This document shows, in pieces, positions 20,019-27,784 of a stretch of DNA of 28,369 bases (its first letter is position 1; every line of letters begins with the position of its first letter). The translations under genes were made by a program, and so were the position numbers. The DNA comes from a virus: positions 1-28,369 of IMG/VR virus record IMGVR_UViG_3300049841_000047; one strand, given 5' to 3'. A model generated the notes under the pieces. It ran no database searches, had not been told where the DNA came from, and saw nothing but the letters and a program-made list of their open reading frames with translations.

Positions 20019-20072
20019 ATGAAGGGCAAAGGCAAGGGCGGCAAGAAAACTGGACGAGGCCCCGGCTGCTAA
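20019..20072 (+). CDS. 17-residue Lys/Gly micropeptide
   Basis: The ORF reads MKGKGKGGKKTGRGPGC and its stop shares a base with the scaffold ATG (TAATG). A GTGGAG ribosome site precedes it. Its composition (six Lys, seven Gly) is extreme and would favour nucleic-acid binding. It may instead act as a leader peptide that sets translation of the scaffold gene by coupling. Confidence 0.45.
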   Translation: MKGKGKGGKKTGRGPGC

Positions 20073-21061
20073 TGGCCGATCCGATCACGGCGGCATCCAT
20101 CGAGGCGCCCCCACCGGAGCGAATCGCGCCGCAGACGTTGCGCGAGCACATCGCGGCGGAGGCGGCCGAGGCGACGGAGGCCGCCACGCCCCCACCAGCG
20201 GCGACGCCCGCGACCCCGCCGACCGAGGGATCTCCCCCGACCCCTGAAGCGGAAGCCGCGAGCGTTGCCCCTGACCCTGAGATCTCCGAGGCCGCCCGCG
20301 TCCTACGCCGCAATAGTGCCGCGGCCCGGAAGGCCCAAATCAAATCCGAAATTGACGAACTCGTCCGGGAGCGCAATCTCCTCCGGTCCGAGATCGCCGC
20401 CTCGCAGCGTCCGGCCGAGCCCCGGACGTCCGCGTCGCCCTCGGCTCCACCCGTCGCGCCCATGGCGGGTGACCTCTCCGATCCTGAGCCGTCTGAGTCG
20501 GCGTTTCAGGATTACGGCCAGTACCTCACGGCTCACGCACGCTGGGCGGCGCGCGATGAATTCCGGACGCAACAGGACGCCGTCCGAGCCCGCATCGCTC
20601 GGACCCAGGCCGACGAACGCGCCGCGCAGCATGCCGCTACGCTCGACCAGCAGCAGGCCGCCGTGCGCGAGCGTTTTGGTGACGCCGATGCGGTGATTGA
20701 AACGGTCGTTTCAGCCTTTGCCGACAACCCACGAGCGCCCGCGCTCGCCGAATATCTCGCCGGGACTGAGCACGGCGGTGACATTGCCTATCGATTAGGC
20801 AAGGATGCCGCATTGCTCGCGAAGGTGCGGTCTGCGCCGTCCGCAACGCAGGTGGGGGCCTTGCTGAAAGAGATCGAATTGTCTATCACGGCACCCAAGG
20901 TGCCCCACGTCACCAAGGCGCCCGCTCCGCCCAAGCAGACGGTCGGCGGCGGCGCCACTTCGGCCACACTCGACACCGCGAAAGGCGTGCCCCTCAAGGA
21001 TCATATTCGGATCGAAGAGGCGGAGATCGCCGAGCGGCGTCGGGCGGGCTACAGGTATTAA
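20072..21061 (+). CDS. Scaffolding protein candidate
   Basis: The 329-residue protein precedes the coat gene by 3 bases, the place of P22 scaffold gp8 (303 residues). The N-terminal part is acidic, Ala/Pro/Glu-rich and disordered (about 1-90); a long helical stretch (about 95-125, KAQIKSEIDELVRERNLLRSEI) follows, then further helices; the C-terminus is basic (HIRIEEAEIAERRRAGYRY), like the helix-turn-helix coat-binding end of P22-type scaffolds. Scaffolds guide coat assembly and leave the head before DNA fills it. Sequence identity is not visible; the call is by position and composition. Confidence 0.7.
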   Translation: MADPITAASIEAPPPERIAPQTLREHIAAEAAEATEAATPPPAATPATPPTEGSPPTPEAEAASVAPDPEISEAARVLRRNSAAARKAQIKSEIDELVRERNLLRSEIAASQRPAEPRTSASPSAPPVAPMAGDLSDPEPSESAFQDYGQYLTAHARWAARDEFRTQQDAVRARIARTQADERAAQHAATLDQQQAAVRERFGDADAVIETVVSAFADNPRAPALAEYLAGTEHGGDIAYRLGKDAALLAKVRSAPSATQVGALLKEIELSITAPKVPHVTKAPAPPKQTVGGGATSATLDTAKGVPLKDHIRIEEAEIAERRRAGYRY

Positions 21062-21064
21062 TTC

Positions 21065-22303
21065 ATGGCTACATCAGCGATTACCCCACAGTGGGTCATC
21101 AACGATATCGCGCGGGAGTTTCGCAACCGCACGGTGTTGATTGATGCGGCGGATCGGTCGTACGATCCGCAGTTCCGCGTCAAAGGGGCGAAGGTTGGCG
21201 CGCAGATTCAGGCGCGCTTGCCGTTCCGGCCGCGTGGCGCCTCGGGCGCCAAGATCGCCAAGCAGGCCGTGGTCGATCAGACCACGCCGCTGACCATCAC
21301 CGATCAGTACAACTCGGGCGTGGAGCTCTCCAGTTACACGCTCTCGTTGGAGAAGTCGGAGATTCGGCGCACAGTCATCAACCCCTGCGTGAATCACATC
21401 GTGCAATACATGGAGGCCCAGGGCTTCTCGCGGCTCGCGAAGAAGATCCCGAACTCCATCGGCACGCTCGGCACGTCGCCGACGACCAACCTGACGTATG
21501 CGCAGGGGGTGGCGAAGCTGAACGACATGGTCGGCTCGACCGATGACCTCGTAGCCATCCTGTCGAGCGATCAGAGCGCCGTCATTGCGGATGCCCAGAA
21601 GGGCAACGCTAACGTCGGCTTCGGCGCCAAGGAGGCGTTCCGCAAGGGCCAGTTCACGGGGCCGATGGCCCTCGGGATTGACCGATGGGCGGCCTCGCCG
21701 AACGTGGCGAGCTTCACGTCCGGGTCGTTCTCAGCCTCGACGCCGCTGGTCAACGTGGCCGGGGGCGTGGCGGAAGGCGCGTCGAGCGTGGTCACGGACG
21801 GCTTCAACGCGGACACGGCGCTCGTCGAGGGCGACGTGATCACGTTCGCCGGGGTCTACGAGGTGAACTCGGCGAACTTCACGAGCACGCAGCGGCTGCG
21901 GCAGTTCACGCTGCGCGCGGCGGCCTCCGGGGCGACCCCGACGCTCTACATTGACCCGCCGGTCTATGCGAGCGGGCCGCAGCAGAACGTCTCGGCGCTC
22001 CCGGCGGACAACGCGGCGATCACGGTCTGGGCGGCCAACCCATCCGGCGGCTCACTCACGGCGACGGCCTCGCGGCAGGGGCTCATTTTCGCGCCCGGCA
22101 CGGTGGTGTTCTGCATGGCCGACGCGGAAGACGTGGACGCGCCAGTCTGCGTGTTCGCGCGGGATGAGGAAGCGGGGATCTCCATGCGCCTCACGAAGAG
22201 TTTCGACATCGAGAACGACATGAACGAGGCTCGACTCGATGTGTTTTTCGGCTGGAACCTGATCCGGCCGGAATGGGGCGCCCTGCGCGTCCAGGGAGCG
22301 TAA
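21065..22303 (+). CDS. Major capsid protein, P22 gp5 type
   Basis: The 412-residue protein follows scaffold and matches P22-type coat proteins (about 430 residues) in length. Early motifs fit that family: WVINDIAREFRNRTVLIDAADRSYD and VGAQIQARLPFRPR, then DQYNSGVELSSYTLSLEK. The insertion-domain region and the later VFCMADAEDVDAPVCVFARDEE sit in the expected order. It should adopt the HK97 fold and form the icosahedral shell. A small number of Cys is present; none is obviously structural. Confidence 0.85.
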   Translation: MATSAITPQWVINDIAREFRNRTVLIDAADRSYDPQFRVKGAKVGAQIQARLPFRPRGASGAKIAKQAVVDQTTPLTITDQYNSGVELSSYTLSLEKSEIRRTVINPCVNHIVQYMEAQGFSRLAKKIPNSIGTLGTSPTTNLTYAQGVAKLNDMVGSTDDLVAILSSDQSAVIADAQKGNANVGFGAKEAFRKGQFTGPMALGIDRWAASPNVASFTSGSFSASTPLVNVAGGVAEGASSVVTDGFNADTALVEGDVITFAGVYEVNSANFTSTQRLRQFTLRAAASGATPTLYIDPPVYASGPQQNVSALPADNAAITVWAANPSGGSLTATASRQGLIFAPGTVVFCMADAEDVDAPVCVFARDEEAGISMRLTKSFDIENDMNEARLDVFFGWNLIRPEWGALRVQGA

Positions 22304-22306
22304 GTC

Positions 22307-23059
22307 ATGGCGATTGCAGCACTCACCAGCACCACGCTCTCGGCGGCGATTGACCGCACACAAACGCGGTTCCAGGTGGCCTCGACCTCGGGGATCAATG
22401 GCCTGGGGTCGCTCACGTCGCCGCAGTCGTTGATTGTGGTCGGCGGCGAGGCGATGCTCGTCCTCAACGTGCCGATCTCCGGCTACGTGGAGGTCACGCG
22501 CGGCGCCTCCACGCGGGCGCGCTCGCATGCGAGCGGGACGACCGTCTGGATCGGCGCCAAGACGCAGTTCGACGCTTCGCGGTTCGGGGAAGATGGGCTG
22601 ATCGGGCTGACCGGCGAACCCACGGCCGCGGGCTTGCCCTATTACCGGCTCCCGCTCGGCAACAAGGTGATGGACCCGAACACCGGCTTCGAGTATCGCC
22701 TGTGCGACTATCAGGCGGTCTTCGCGGTGGGCGACTGGGTCATCATTGACGCCAGCGGGTTGGCCTCGGCGCTCGGCACCGGTTCGAAGGGCCGCGTCGG
22801 GATCATCACCGAGGTCACGGTGTCCGATACGTGGGGCTGGGTCGGCGTGGCGGGGTCGTTCACGGCCACGCGCTCGTCCTCGAGTGTCACGACCGGCTGC
22901 GTGCTCAAAGCGGGCACGGCGGCGGCGGACATCAGCACGAGCACGGGCGGGAACGTCATCTTCAACGCGACGTATACCGCGGTCTCGGGCAACGCCTCAG
23001 GCACGGCCTACATTGACAACCCGTGGTGCTACGGGTTGACCACGGACATCGTCCCGTAA
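22307..23059 (+). CDS. Structural protein downstream of coat (head-associated)
   Basis: The 250-residue protein starts 4 bases after the coat stop. It is Ser/Thr/Gly-rich with many short strands. A GVxRGxxST-like start (YVEVTRGASTRARSHASG) resembles motifs in head-tail or decoration proteins, and residues 110-180 (YYRLPLG, DYQAVFAVGDWVII) form a beta domain. I recall such proteins directly after P22-like coat genes in other phages, likely decoration or head completion. The role is not proven. Confidence 0.55.
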   Translation: MAIAALTSTTLSAAIDRTQTRFQVASTSGINGLGSLTSPQSLIVVGGEAMLVLNVPISGYVEVTRGASTRARSHASGTTVWIGAKTQFDASRFGEDGLIGLTGEPTAAGLPYYRLPLGNKVMDPNTGFEYRLCDYQAVFAVGDWVIIDASGLASALGTGSKGRVGIITEVTVSDTWGWVGVAGSFTATRSSSSVTTGCVLKAGTAAADISTSTGGNVIFNATYTAVSGNASGTAYIDNPWCYGLTTDIVP

Positions 23060-23066
23060 TACGGCG

Positions 23067-23987
23067 ATGCCGATGTATATCACGGGCGCTCCCAAGGCGA
23101 CTTGGGGGCGTCCGCCGGTCGTTGGTCCGGCGCGCCATCGGAACGTCGCGATCGTCGGGTCGCACGCCGACTCGATCAAGTTCGCGCCATATGGCGATCC
23201 CACGTGGGAAATCTGGGTCCACTCCTCGACGGCGCTGCTCATTCCGCAGGGACGCGCCGATCGGCTCTTCGACATTCATCCGCCGCATTGCTTCCGCGTG
23301 GCCCGTAAAAACGGATTCGCGGATTACTACCAGTATCTGAAAGATAGCAAGGTGCCGGTCTACATGTCGGAGACCTATCCAGAGATTCCGCAGGCGGTCC
23401 GCTATCCGGTGGAGACGATTACGGACCTCTGGCCCGAGGAACCGATCAAGTCACAGACGGCGTTCATGATTGCGCTCGCGCTCTACGAGGGCGTGACCAC
23501 GCTGGGACTCTGGGGCGTGCATTACGAGCATCGGAGCGACCTCGAAGAGAGCCGGGCGAACTGTGAAATGTGGATCGGCATCGCGAAGGGCATGGGCGTT
23601 CGCGTGAAGATTGCGAAACAGAGCCCACTGTGCCGGAAGAACCCCGGCGAGCTCTACGGCTACGAGACGCACGCCACGCTCGAGCAGTATGAAGCGCGGG
23701 TGAAGGCGTTTCGGGAGGCGTGTCGGGACATGGACGGCATCGCGCCCACCGGTCCGGTGGAGGCGTGCGAGACGACCGAAGCGGAAGCGCGGGCGCGAGA
23801 GATTCGGATGCAAAATCCAGGCTATCGGGAAGCGTTTGCCAAGGTGACGCAGTCGGAAGAAATTCCTGAGTGGTTCCGGGCCGAGGAGGATCTCGTCCGG
23901 GCGTGCATGGGGCTGCCGCCGCTCGATGGCTACGTGCGGACGCCGACCGGGCTCGTGCGTCAGGACGCCGAGGCGACGCATGTCTGA
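23067..23987 (+). CDS. Uncharacterised Rossmann-like protein in the head module
   Basis: The 306-residue protein begins with a possible nucleotide-binding fold: VAIVGSHADSIKFAPYGDPTW, then EIWVHSS, and later LFDIHPPHCFRV, VPVYMSETYPEIPQAVRYP, TAFMIALALYEGVTTLGLWG and GVRVKI. This order (S/G loop, FDIH, YPEIP, LGLWGV) is a pattern I recall in a widespread phage family of unknown function. The C-terminal third is a charged helix (REACRDMD, EARAREIRM). It lies between coat and gp4-like genes. An alternative start is ATG 23073. Confidence 0.65.
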   Translation: MPMYITGAPKATWGRPPVVGPARHRNVAIVGSHADSIKFAPYGDPTWEIWVHSSTALLIPQGRADRLFDIHPPHCFRVARKNGFADYYQYLKDSKVPVYMSETYPEIPQAVRYPVETITDLWPEEPIKSQTAFMIALALYEGVTTLGLWGVHYEHRSDLEESRANCEMWIGIAKGMGVRVKIAKQSPLCRKNPGELYGYETHATLEQYEARVKAFREACRDMDGIAPTGPVEACETTEAEARAREIRMQNPGYREAFAKVTQSEEIPEWFRAEEDLVRACMGLPPLDGYVRTPTGLVRQDAEATHV

Positions 23988-24291
23988 CTGGCCCGGCCCG
24001 ACCTGGTACTACCATGCGACGGCGGTCCCGCGGTTGGTGACGACGCGGGCGCAGTTCGACGCGCTCGGGGACGGCTGGCACACCTCGCCGGCCGATTGCG
24101 TGGCACCCGTTCCGGAACCGGCCGAGCCCCCCCTACCGGAGACCGTCCAGGCGGCGGTCGCGCAGATCGAAGCCGCCATCGCCGCGCAGCCCGAGCCCTG
24201 CGGCAAGGTCAGCCCGTCCGCCTCGGCGAAAGCCTGCATCCGGCCCGCCGGGCATCGCGGCGCCCACACCTATCGTGAGGCGCAGCCGTGA
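23980..24291 (+). CDS. Hypothetical protein with Trp/His start
   Basis: ATG 23980 overlaps the previous stop by 8 bases. The 103-residue product starts SDWPGPTWYYHATAVPR and continues VTTRAQFDALGDGWHTSPADC, resembling a short beta domain seen in head-tail region proteins (WY+Hx, DxLGxGW). A Pro/Glu-rich linker and a Cys-containing end (CIRPAGHRGAHTY) follow. The role is unknown; a virion accessory is likely from position. Confidence 0.5.
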   Translation: MSDWPGPTWYYHATAVPRLVTTRAQFDALGDGWHTSPADCVAPVPEPAEPPLPETVQAAVAQIEAAIAAQPEPCGKVSPSASAKACIRPAGHRGAHTYREAQP

Positions 24292-25001
24292 CCGTCGCCA
24301 CTCTGATCACGCATGCCCTGCAACGGCTGGGCGTGGTGGCCGGGGGGGAGACGCCGGCCGCCGAAGATAGCGAGCTGGCCCTCGCCCGGCTGAACGCGCT
24401 CGTCGATTCCTGGCGCACGATGGCGCTCTTCGGCTATACGCAGGTGCGCACGACGTTCACCATCACGGCCAACGTCGCGGATTACGCCGTCGGGGTGGGT
24501 GCGACCGTGAACGTGGCGCGGCCCGTGTTCGTGGACGACATCAACATCCTCGACACGGCGCAGAATCCCGACCTCGAGATCGACCTCGGGCCGCTCATGT
24601 CGGATGCGGACTATGCGGACATCCCGCAAAAGGCGCTGACGGCGCCCTATCCGCAGGTCGCGCTCTATGCGGCCACGCTGCCGACCGGCACGATTACCTT
24701 CTGGCCCGTGCCGACGCTGTCCAGTCTACAAGGTGCGATCTACACGCCGAACACCTCGGGCACGCTCGCGCTGACGGACACGCTGTCGGTCCCGCCGGGG
24801 TATCAGCTCTTCTACGAGACGGCCTTGGCGGTCGAGATGGCGCCGGACTTCGAGCGCGACCCGTCGCCCGTCCTGGTGCGCAGTGCCCAGCGCGCGGAAG
24901 ACCGGATCAAGATGGTGAATGTGGTGGTCCCGCGGATGCAAGGGGATCCGGCGCTGGTCGGCACGACGGCGTCCCGGTGGCACATCAACACGGATCAGTA
25001 G
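24288..25001 (+). CDS. P22 gp4-like head completion/tail accessory protein
   Basis: The GTG overlaps the previous stop (GTGA). The 237-residue protein opens LITHALQRLGVVAGGETP and AEDSELALARLNALVDSW, the start pattern of the P22 gp4-like family, with a strand region (TTFTITANVADYAVG) and a C-terminal helix (LFYETALAVEMAPDFERD). P22 gp4 is 166 residues; homologues of this longer kind occur. In P22, gp4 binds the portal and closes the head so that gp10 can attach. The next gene begins at once with ATG 25002. Confidence 0.75.
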   Translation: MTVATLITHALQRLGVVAGGETPAAEDSELALARLNALVDSWRTMALFGYTQVRTTFTITANVADYAVGVGATVNVARPVFVDDINILDTAQNPDLEIDLGPLMSDADYADIPQKALTAPYPQVALYAATLPTGTITFWPVPTLSSLQGAIYTPNTSGTLALTDTLSVPPGYQLFYETALAVEMAPDFERDPSPVLVRSAQRAEDRIKMVNVVVPRMQGDPALVGTTASRWHINTDQ

Positions 25002-26459
25002 ATGCCGGCCTATCCTGGCTTCATCGGCGGCTCAGACGTGACGCAAAGCCCGCTGGCGAACGGGGAGCGGACCGTCAACTGGTACGTCGAGCGGACCAAG
25101 ACCGGCGAGCTCGCGCTCTATCCGACACCGGGGGTGGCGGCCGTGGGCGCGCTTGGTGTGGCGGCCGGCGGGCGCGGCCATTTCTACGAAGATGGGCGCG
25201 AGTTCGCCGTCATCGGCCAGACGTTCTGCGAGATCGACGCCACCGGGACGGTCACCGGCCGCGGGACCGTGGCGGTCGATGCCAACCCGGCCACGATCTC
25301 GACGAATGGCGACGGCGGCGGGCAGTTGTTCATTACCAGCGGGAACAACGGGTACAACTTCGATCTGACCTCGAACACGTTGACGCAGGTGCGCACGGGC
25401 GCGACCACGATGGGCGCGCATCTGGACGGCTACTTTCTCACGCTGGATGCGCCCACCTCGACACTCTATCTGTCGGCCCTGCTGGACGGCACGACCTGGG
25501 ATCCGTTGCAGTTTGCGCAGCGGTCCATTGGATCCGATCCCTGGATTGCGATGAAGGTGCAAGGCCGCTACGTGTGGTTGTTCGGCGAGAAGACCTCGGA
25601 AGTCTGGTACAACCAGGGCACCTTCCCGTTCCCGTTTGCGCCGCATCCCTCAGGGCTGGTGCCCTACGGCACGGCGGCGCCCTGGTCGCCTGCGGTCGTC
25701 TCCGGCACGCTCTATTGGCTGTCGAGCACCGAGCACGGGCACGGCGCCGTCGTCGCGGCCGAGGGCTTCGTCCCGCGCGTCGTCTCGTCGTTCGCGGCGC
25801 ATTGGGCGCATGATCAGATGGAGATGGTGAGCGACGTGATCGGCGACACCTACGAGGACGCCGGCCACACGTTCTATCTGCTCCATTTCCTGCGGGCGAA
25901 CGTGACGCAATGCTATGACGCCTCGCCGACGCTGAATCTGCCGACCGAACTGCGCTGGAGCGAGCGCGGCACCTGGATCAGCGAAATGAACGCGTACACG
26001 GCCTCGCGCACGCTCTATCATGCGTTCGCGTTCGGGGAACATCGGTTGCTCGATCGCGGGTCGGATACGATCTATCGCATGGCCGCCGAACTCGGCAGCG
26101 ACGTCGATGGGCGCCCGATTCGGCGGGTGCGTCGGGCGACCGCACTCCCGAGCGACAATCGGCGCGCGTTCGTGAGTCGCCTCGAAGTGCTCCTCGAGCC
26201 GGGCCTCGGGCTCGTCAGTGGCCAGGGGAGCGACCCGCAGATCGGGCTCCGGGTGTCGCCGAACGGCGGGAAGACGTGGGGGAATGAGCGGACCCGGAGC
26301 GCGGGCACCCTGGGGCAGTATGGGACGCGCACGATCTGGGATCGGTGTGGCAGCGCCCGGCGGTGGATGCCCGAGATCGTGGTCACAGACCCGATCCCGT
26401 GGCGGATCCTCGGCGCACAGGTGGCGGTGACCAGTGGGCAACGGACGCAGGCGGCCTGA
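25002..26459 (+). CDS. P22 gp10-like tail hub / packaged-DNA stabilisation protein
   Basis: The 485-residue protein has length and N-terminus typical of the gp10 family (P22 gp10 is 472 residues): YPGFIGGSDVTQSPLANGERTVNWYVE, then repeated strand blocks such as VKVQGRYVWLFGEKTSEVWYNQG, YGTAAPWSPAVVSGTLYWLSS and TSLG-like loops. These are the blades of a beta-propeller-like hub. With gp4 it forms the tail channel and keeps DNA in the head. It lies immediately after the gp4-like gene with no gap. The ATG directly follows the previous stop codon. Confidence 0.8.
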   Translation: MPAYPGFIGGSDVTQSPLANGERTVNWYVERTKTGELALYPTPGVAAVGALGVAAGGRGHFYEDGREFAVIGQTFCEIDATGTVTGRGTVAVDANPATISTNGDGGGQLFITSGNNGYNFDLTSNTLTQVRTGATTMGAHLDGYFLTLDAPTSTLYLSALLDGTTWDPLQFAQRSIGSDPWIAMKVQGRYVWLFGEKTSEVWYNQGTFPFPFAPHPSGLVPYGTAAPWSPAVVSGTLYWLSSTEHGHGAVVAAEGFVPRVVSSFAAHWAHDQMEMVSDVIGDTYEDAGHTFYLLHFLRANVTQCYDASPTLNLPTELRWSERGTWISEMNAYTASRTLYHAFAFGEHRLLDRGSDTIYRMAAELGSDVDGRPIRRVRRATALPSDNRRAFVSRLEVLLEPGLGLVSGQGSDPQIGLRVSPNGGKTWGNERTRSAGTLGQYGTRTIWDRCGSARRWMPEIVVTDPIPWRILGAQVAVTSGQRTQAA

Positions 26460-26935
26460 TGGCGTTCACGACCGCGCCCTTTCCGGCGCAGGATGCGATT
26501 GTCGATCGCGACCGGCGCCCGACGCGGGTGTTTCTGGACTGGACGACGGCCCTCGCAGGCGACGTGGACGCGAGCGCGGCGCGGATCTCGACCGTCGAAG
26601 TCGAAGATCAGAGTGCGTCGATTGGCGCGACGGCGATTCCGGTCGGGGCGCTCGCGGCCGGGTACTACCGGGTGACCACGTTCGCGCGCATTGTGCGGGC
26701 GGCGACGACCTCGAGCAGTCTGATCGTCGCGGTGCAGTTCACCGATGCGGCGGTCACCTGCACGCACACCGGGGCGGCGGTGACGGGGAATACGACGGGC
26801 ACGGTGCAAAGCCTGTCCTGGCTCGTGCGGATCGACCAGGGCACGCCGGTCACGTATACGACCACGTACGCGTCGGTGGGGGGGACGTCCATGCAGTATG
26901 ACCTCGCGATCATCGTAGAGCAGGTGCAGGCGTGA
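26459..26935 (+). CDS. Hypothetical tail/head-tail protein
   Basis: The 158-residue protein starts inside the previous stop (TGATG). It reads as a beta-rich domain: ATAIPVGALAAGYYRVTTFARI, LIVAVQFTDAAVTCTH, SWLVRIDQGTPVTYTT. The Thr/Val/Gly composition fits a virion surface domain. No family is recognised. In this position other P22-like phages have tail accessory genes. Confidence 0.5.
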   Translation: MAFTTAPFPAQDAIVDRDRRPTRVFLDWTTALAGDVDASAARISTVEVEDQSASIGATAIPVGALAAGYYRVTTFARIVRAATTSSSLIVAVQFTDAAVTCTHTGAAVTGNTTGTVQSLSWLVRIDQGTPVTYTTTYASVGGTSMQYDLAIIVEQVQA

Positions 26936-27300
26936 CGACCCGCCTCCTCCCGCCAGAGGAATGGCACCGGCTCGCGGGCACAGAAGCGGAGGGCATCGTC
27001 CCGGCGCTGGATCCGGTCGATGCGCGGGTGCTGGTGGTCGAAGATCAGGGCGCGATCGTGGGGACGTGGGTACTGATGCGGATCGTGCATGCGGAATGTG
27101 TGTGGATTGCGCCATCGCATCGCGGCAAGGCCTCGGTGGCGGGGCGGCTCCTGGCAGGGATGCGGAGCTTGGCGCGGATCTGGGGATCGCAGACGGTCTG
27201 GACGTGCGCCCTCACGGATGACGTGGCTGGTATGGTGACCAAGTTGGGCGGCGTGACATTGCCGGGGCGACATTTCGCCCTTCCTGTAGGAGTGAAGTAG
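26932..27300 (+). CDS. GNAT-like acetyltransferase-fold protein
   Basis: The GTG overlaps the previous stop (GTGA). The 122-residue protein has a GNAT-type core: VLVVEDQGAIVGTWVLMR, VWIAPSHRGKASVAGRLL (motif A, with the HRGKAS loop for acetyl-CoA) and later LGGVTLPGRHFALPV. The motif-A loop HRGKASVA is close to R-x-x-G-x-G/A. I recall GNAT-like proteins near internal virion genes of T7-type podoviruses, where they act in the virion rather than as enzymes. Which applies here is not known. Confidence 0.6.
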   Translation: MTTRLLPPEEWHRLAGTEAEGIVPALDPVDARVLVVEDQGAIVGTWVLMRIVHAECVWIAPSHRGKASVAGRLLAGMRSLARIWGSQTVWTCALTDDVAGMVTKLGGVTLPGRHFALPVGVK

Positions 27301-27780
27301 ATGCCAGCGATTGTGCCACTGATCACAGCCGGAGGGGCCGTGGCTGGCGCGCTCGTCAAGCGCAGCGCGGAAAAGAACGCGACACAGGCCCAGACGCAGG
27401 CCACGGATCAGGCGCTCGCCTTCGAGCGCGAGAACGAGCTGCGCCGCCGGCAGGAATACGACCAGTCGCAAGCCGAGGCCCGCGCGCAGTGGGACGCCGA
27501 ACAGGCGCGCAAGGCGCCCTACCGCGAAATGGGAGACGCGATCCTCCGCCGTCGGGCCGAGCGGCTGGGCATTCCATTCTCGCCGCGGGCGGAGCCGATG
27601 GCGCCGGCCCCGCGTCCGTCGCTGGGGTCGCTCGCGCTGCCCGGCGGGGCGCCTACCGATGCCACGTCGAGCGCCCAGGGCGGGACGAGTCTGGGCGGTC
27701 TCATCCGATCGACGTCCAACGACGTCGCCTCGCTCCGCAGGCGCTATCCGCAGCAGATCGCGCCGTATCAGGGGTACTAA
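27301..27780 (+). CDS. Ejection/internal virion protein candidate
   Basis: The 159-residue protein begins with a hydrophobic segment (VPLITAGGAVAGALV) followed by a long charged coiled coil (QAQTQATDQALAFERENELRRRQEYD to about residue 80). The C-terminal half is Pro/Gly/Ser-rich. A membrane-active start plus coiled coil is the layout of small phage DNA-ejection proteins (P22 gp7/gp14-like position, after gp10). Family membership is not provable by eye. Confidence 0.5.
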   Translation: MPAIVPLITAGGAVAGALVKRSAEKNATQAQTQATDQALAFERENELRRRQEYDQSQAEARAQWDAEQARKAPYREMGDAILRRRAERLGIPFSPRAEPMAPAPRPSLGSLALPGGAPTDATSSAQGGTSLGGLIRSTSNDVASLRRRYPQQIAPYQGY

Positions 27781-27784
27781 CGCC

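Noticed and set aside
24977-25813. 278-codon ORF in another frame within the gp10-like gene
   Set aside because: Arg-rich shadow of a clear gp10-like gene in GC-rich DNA.
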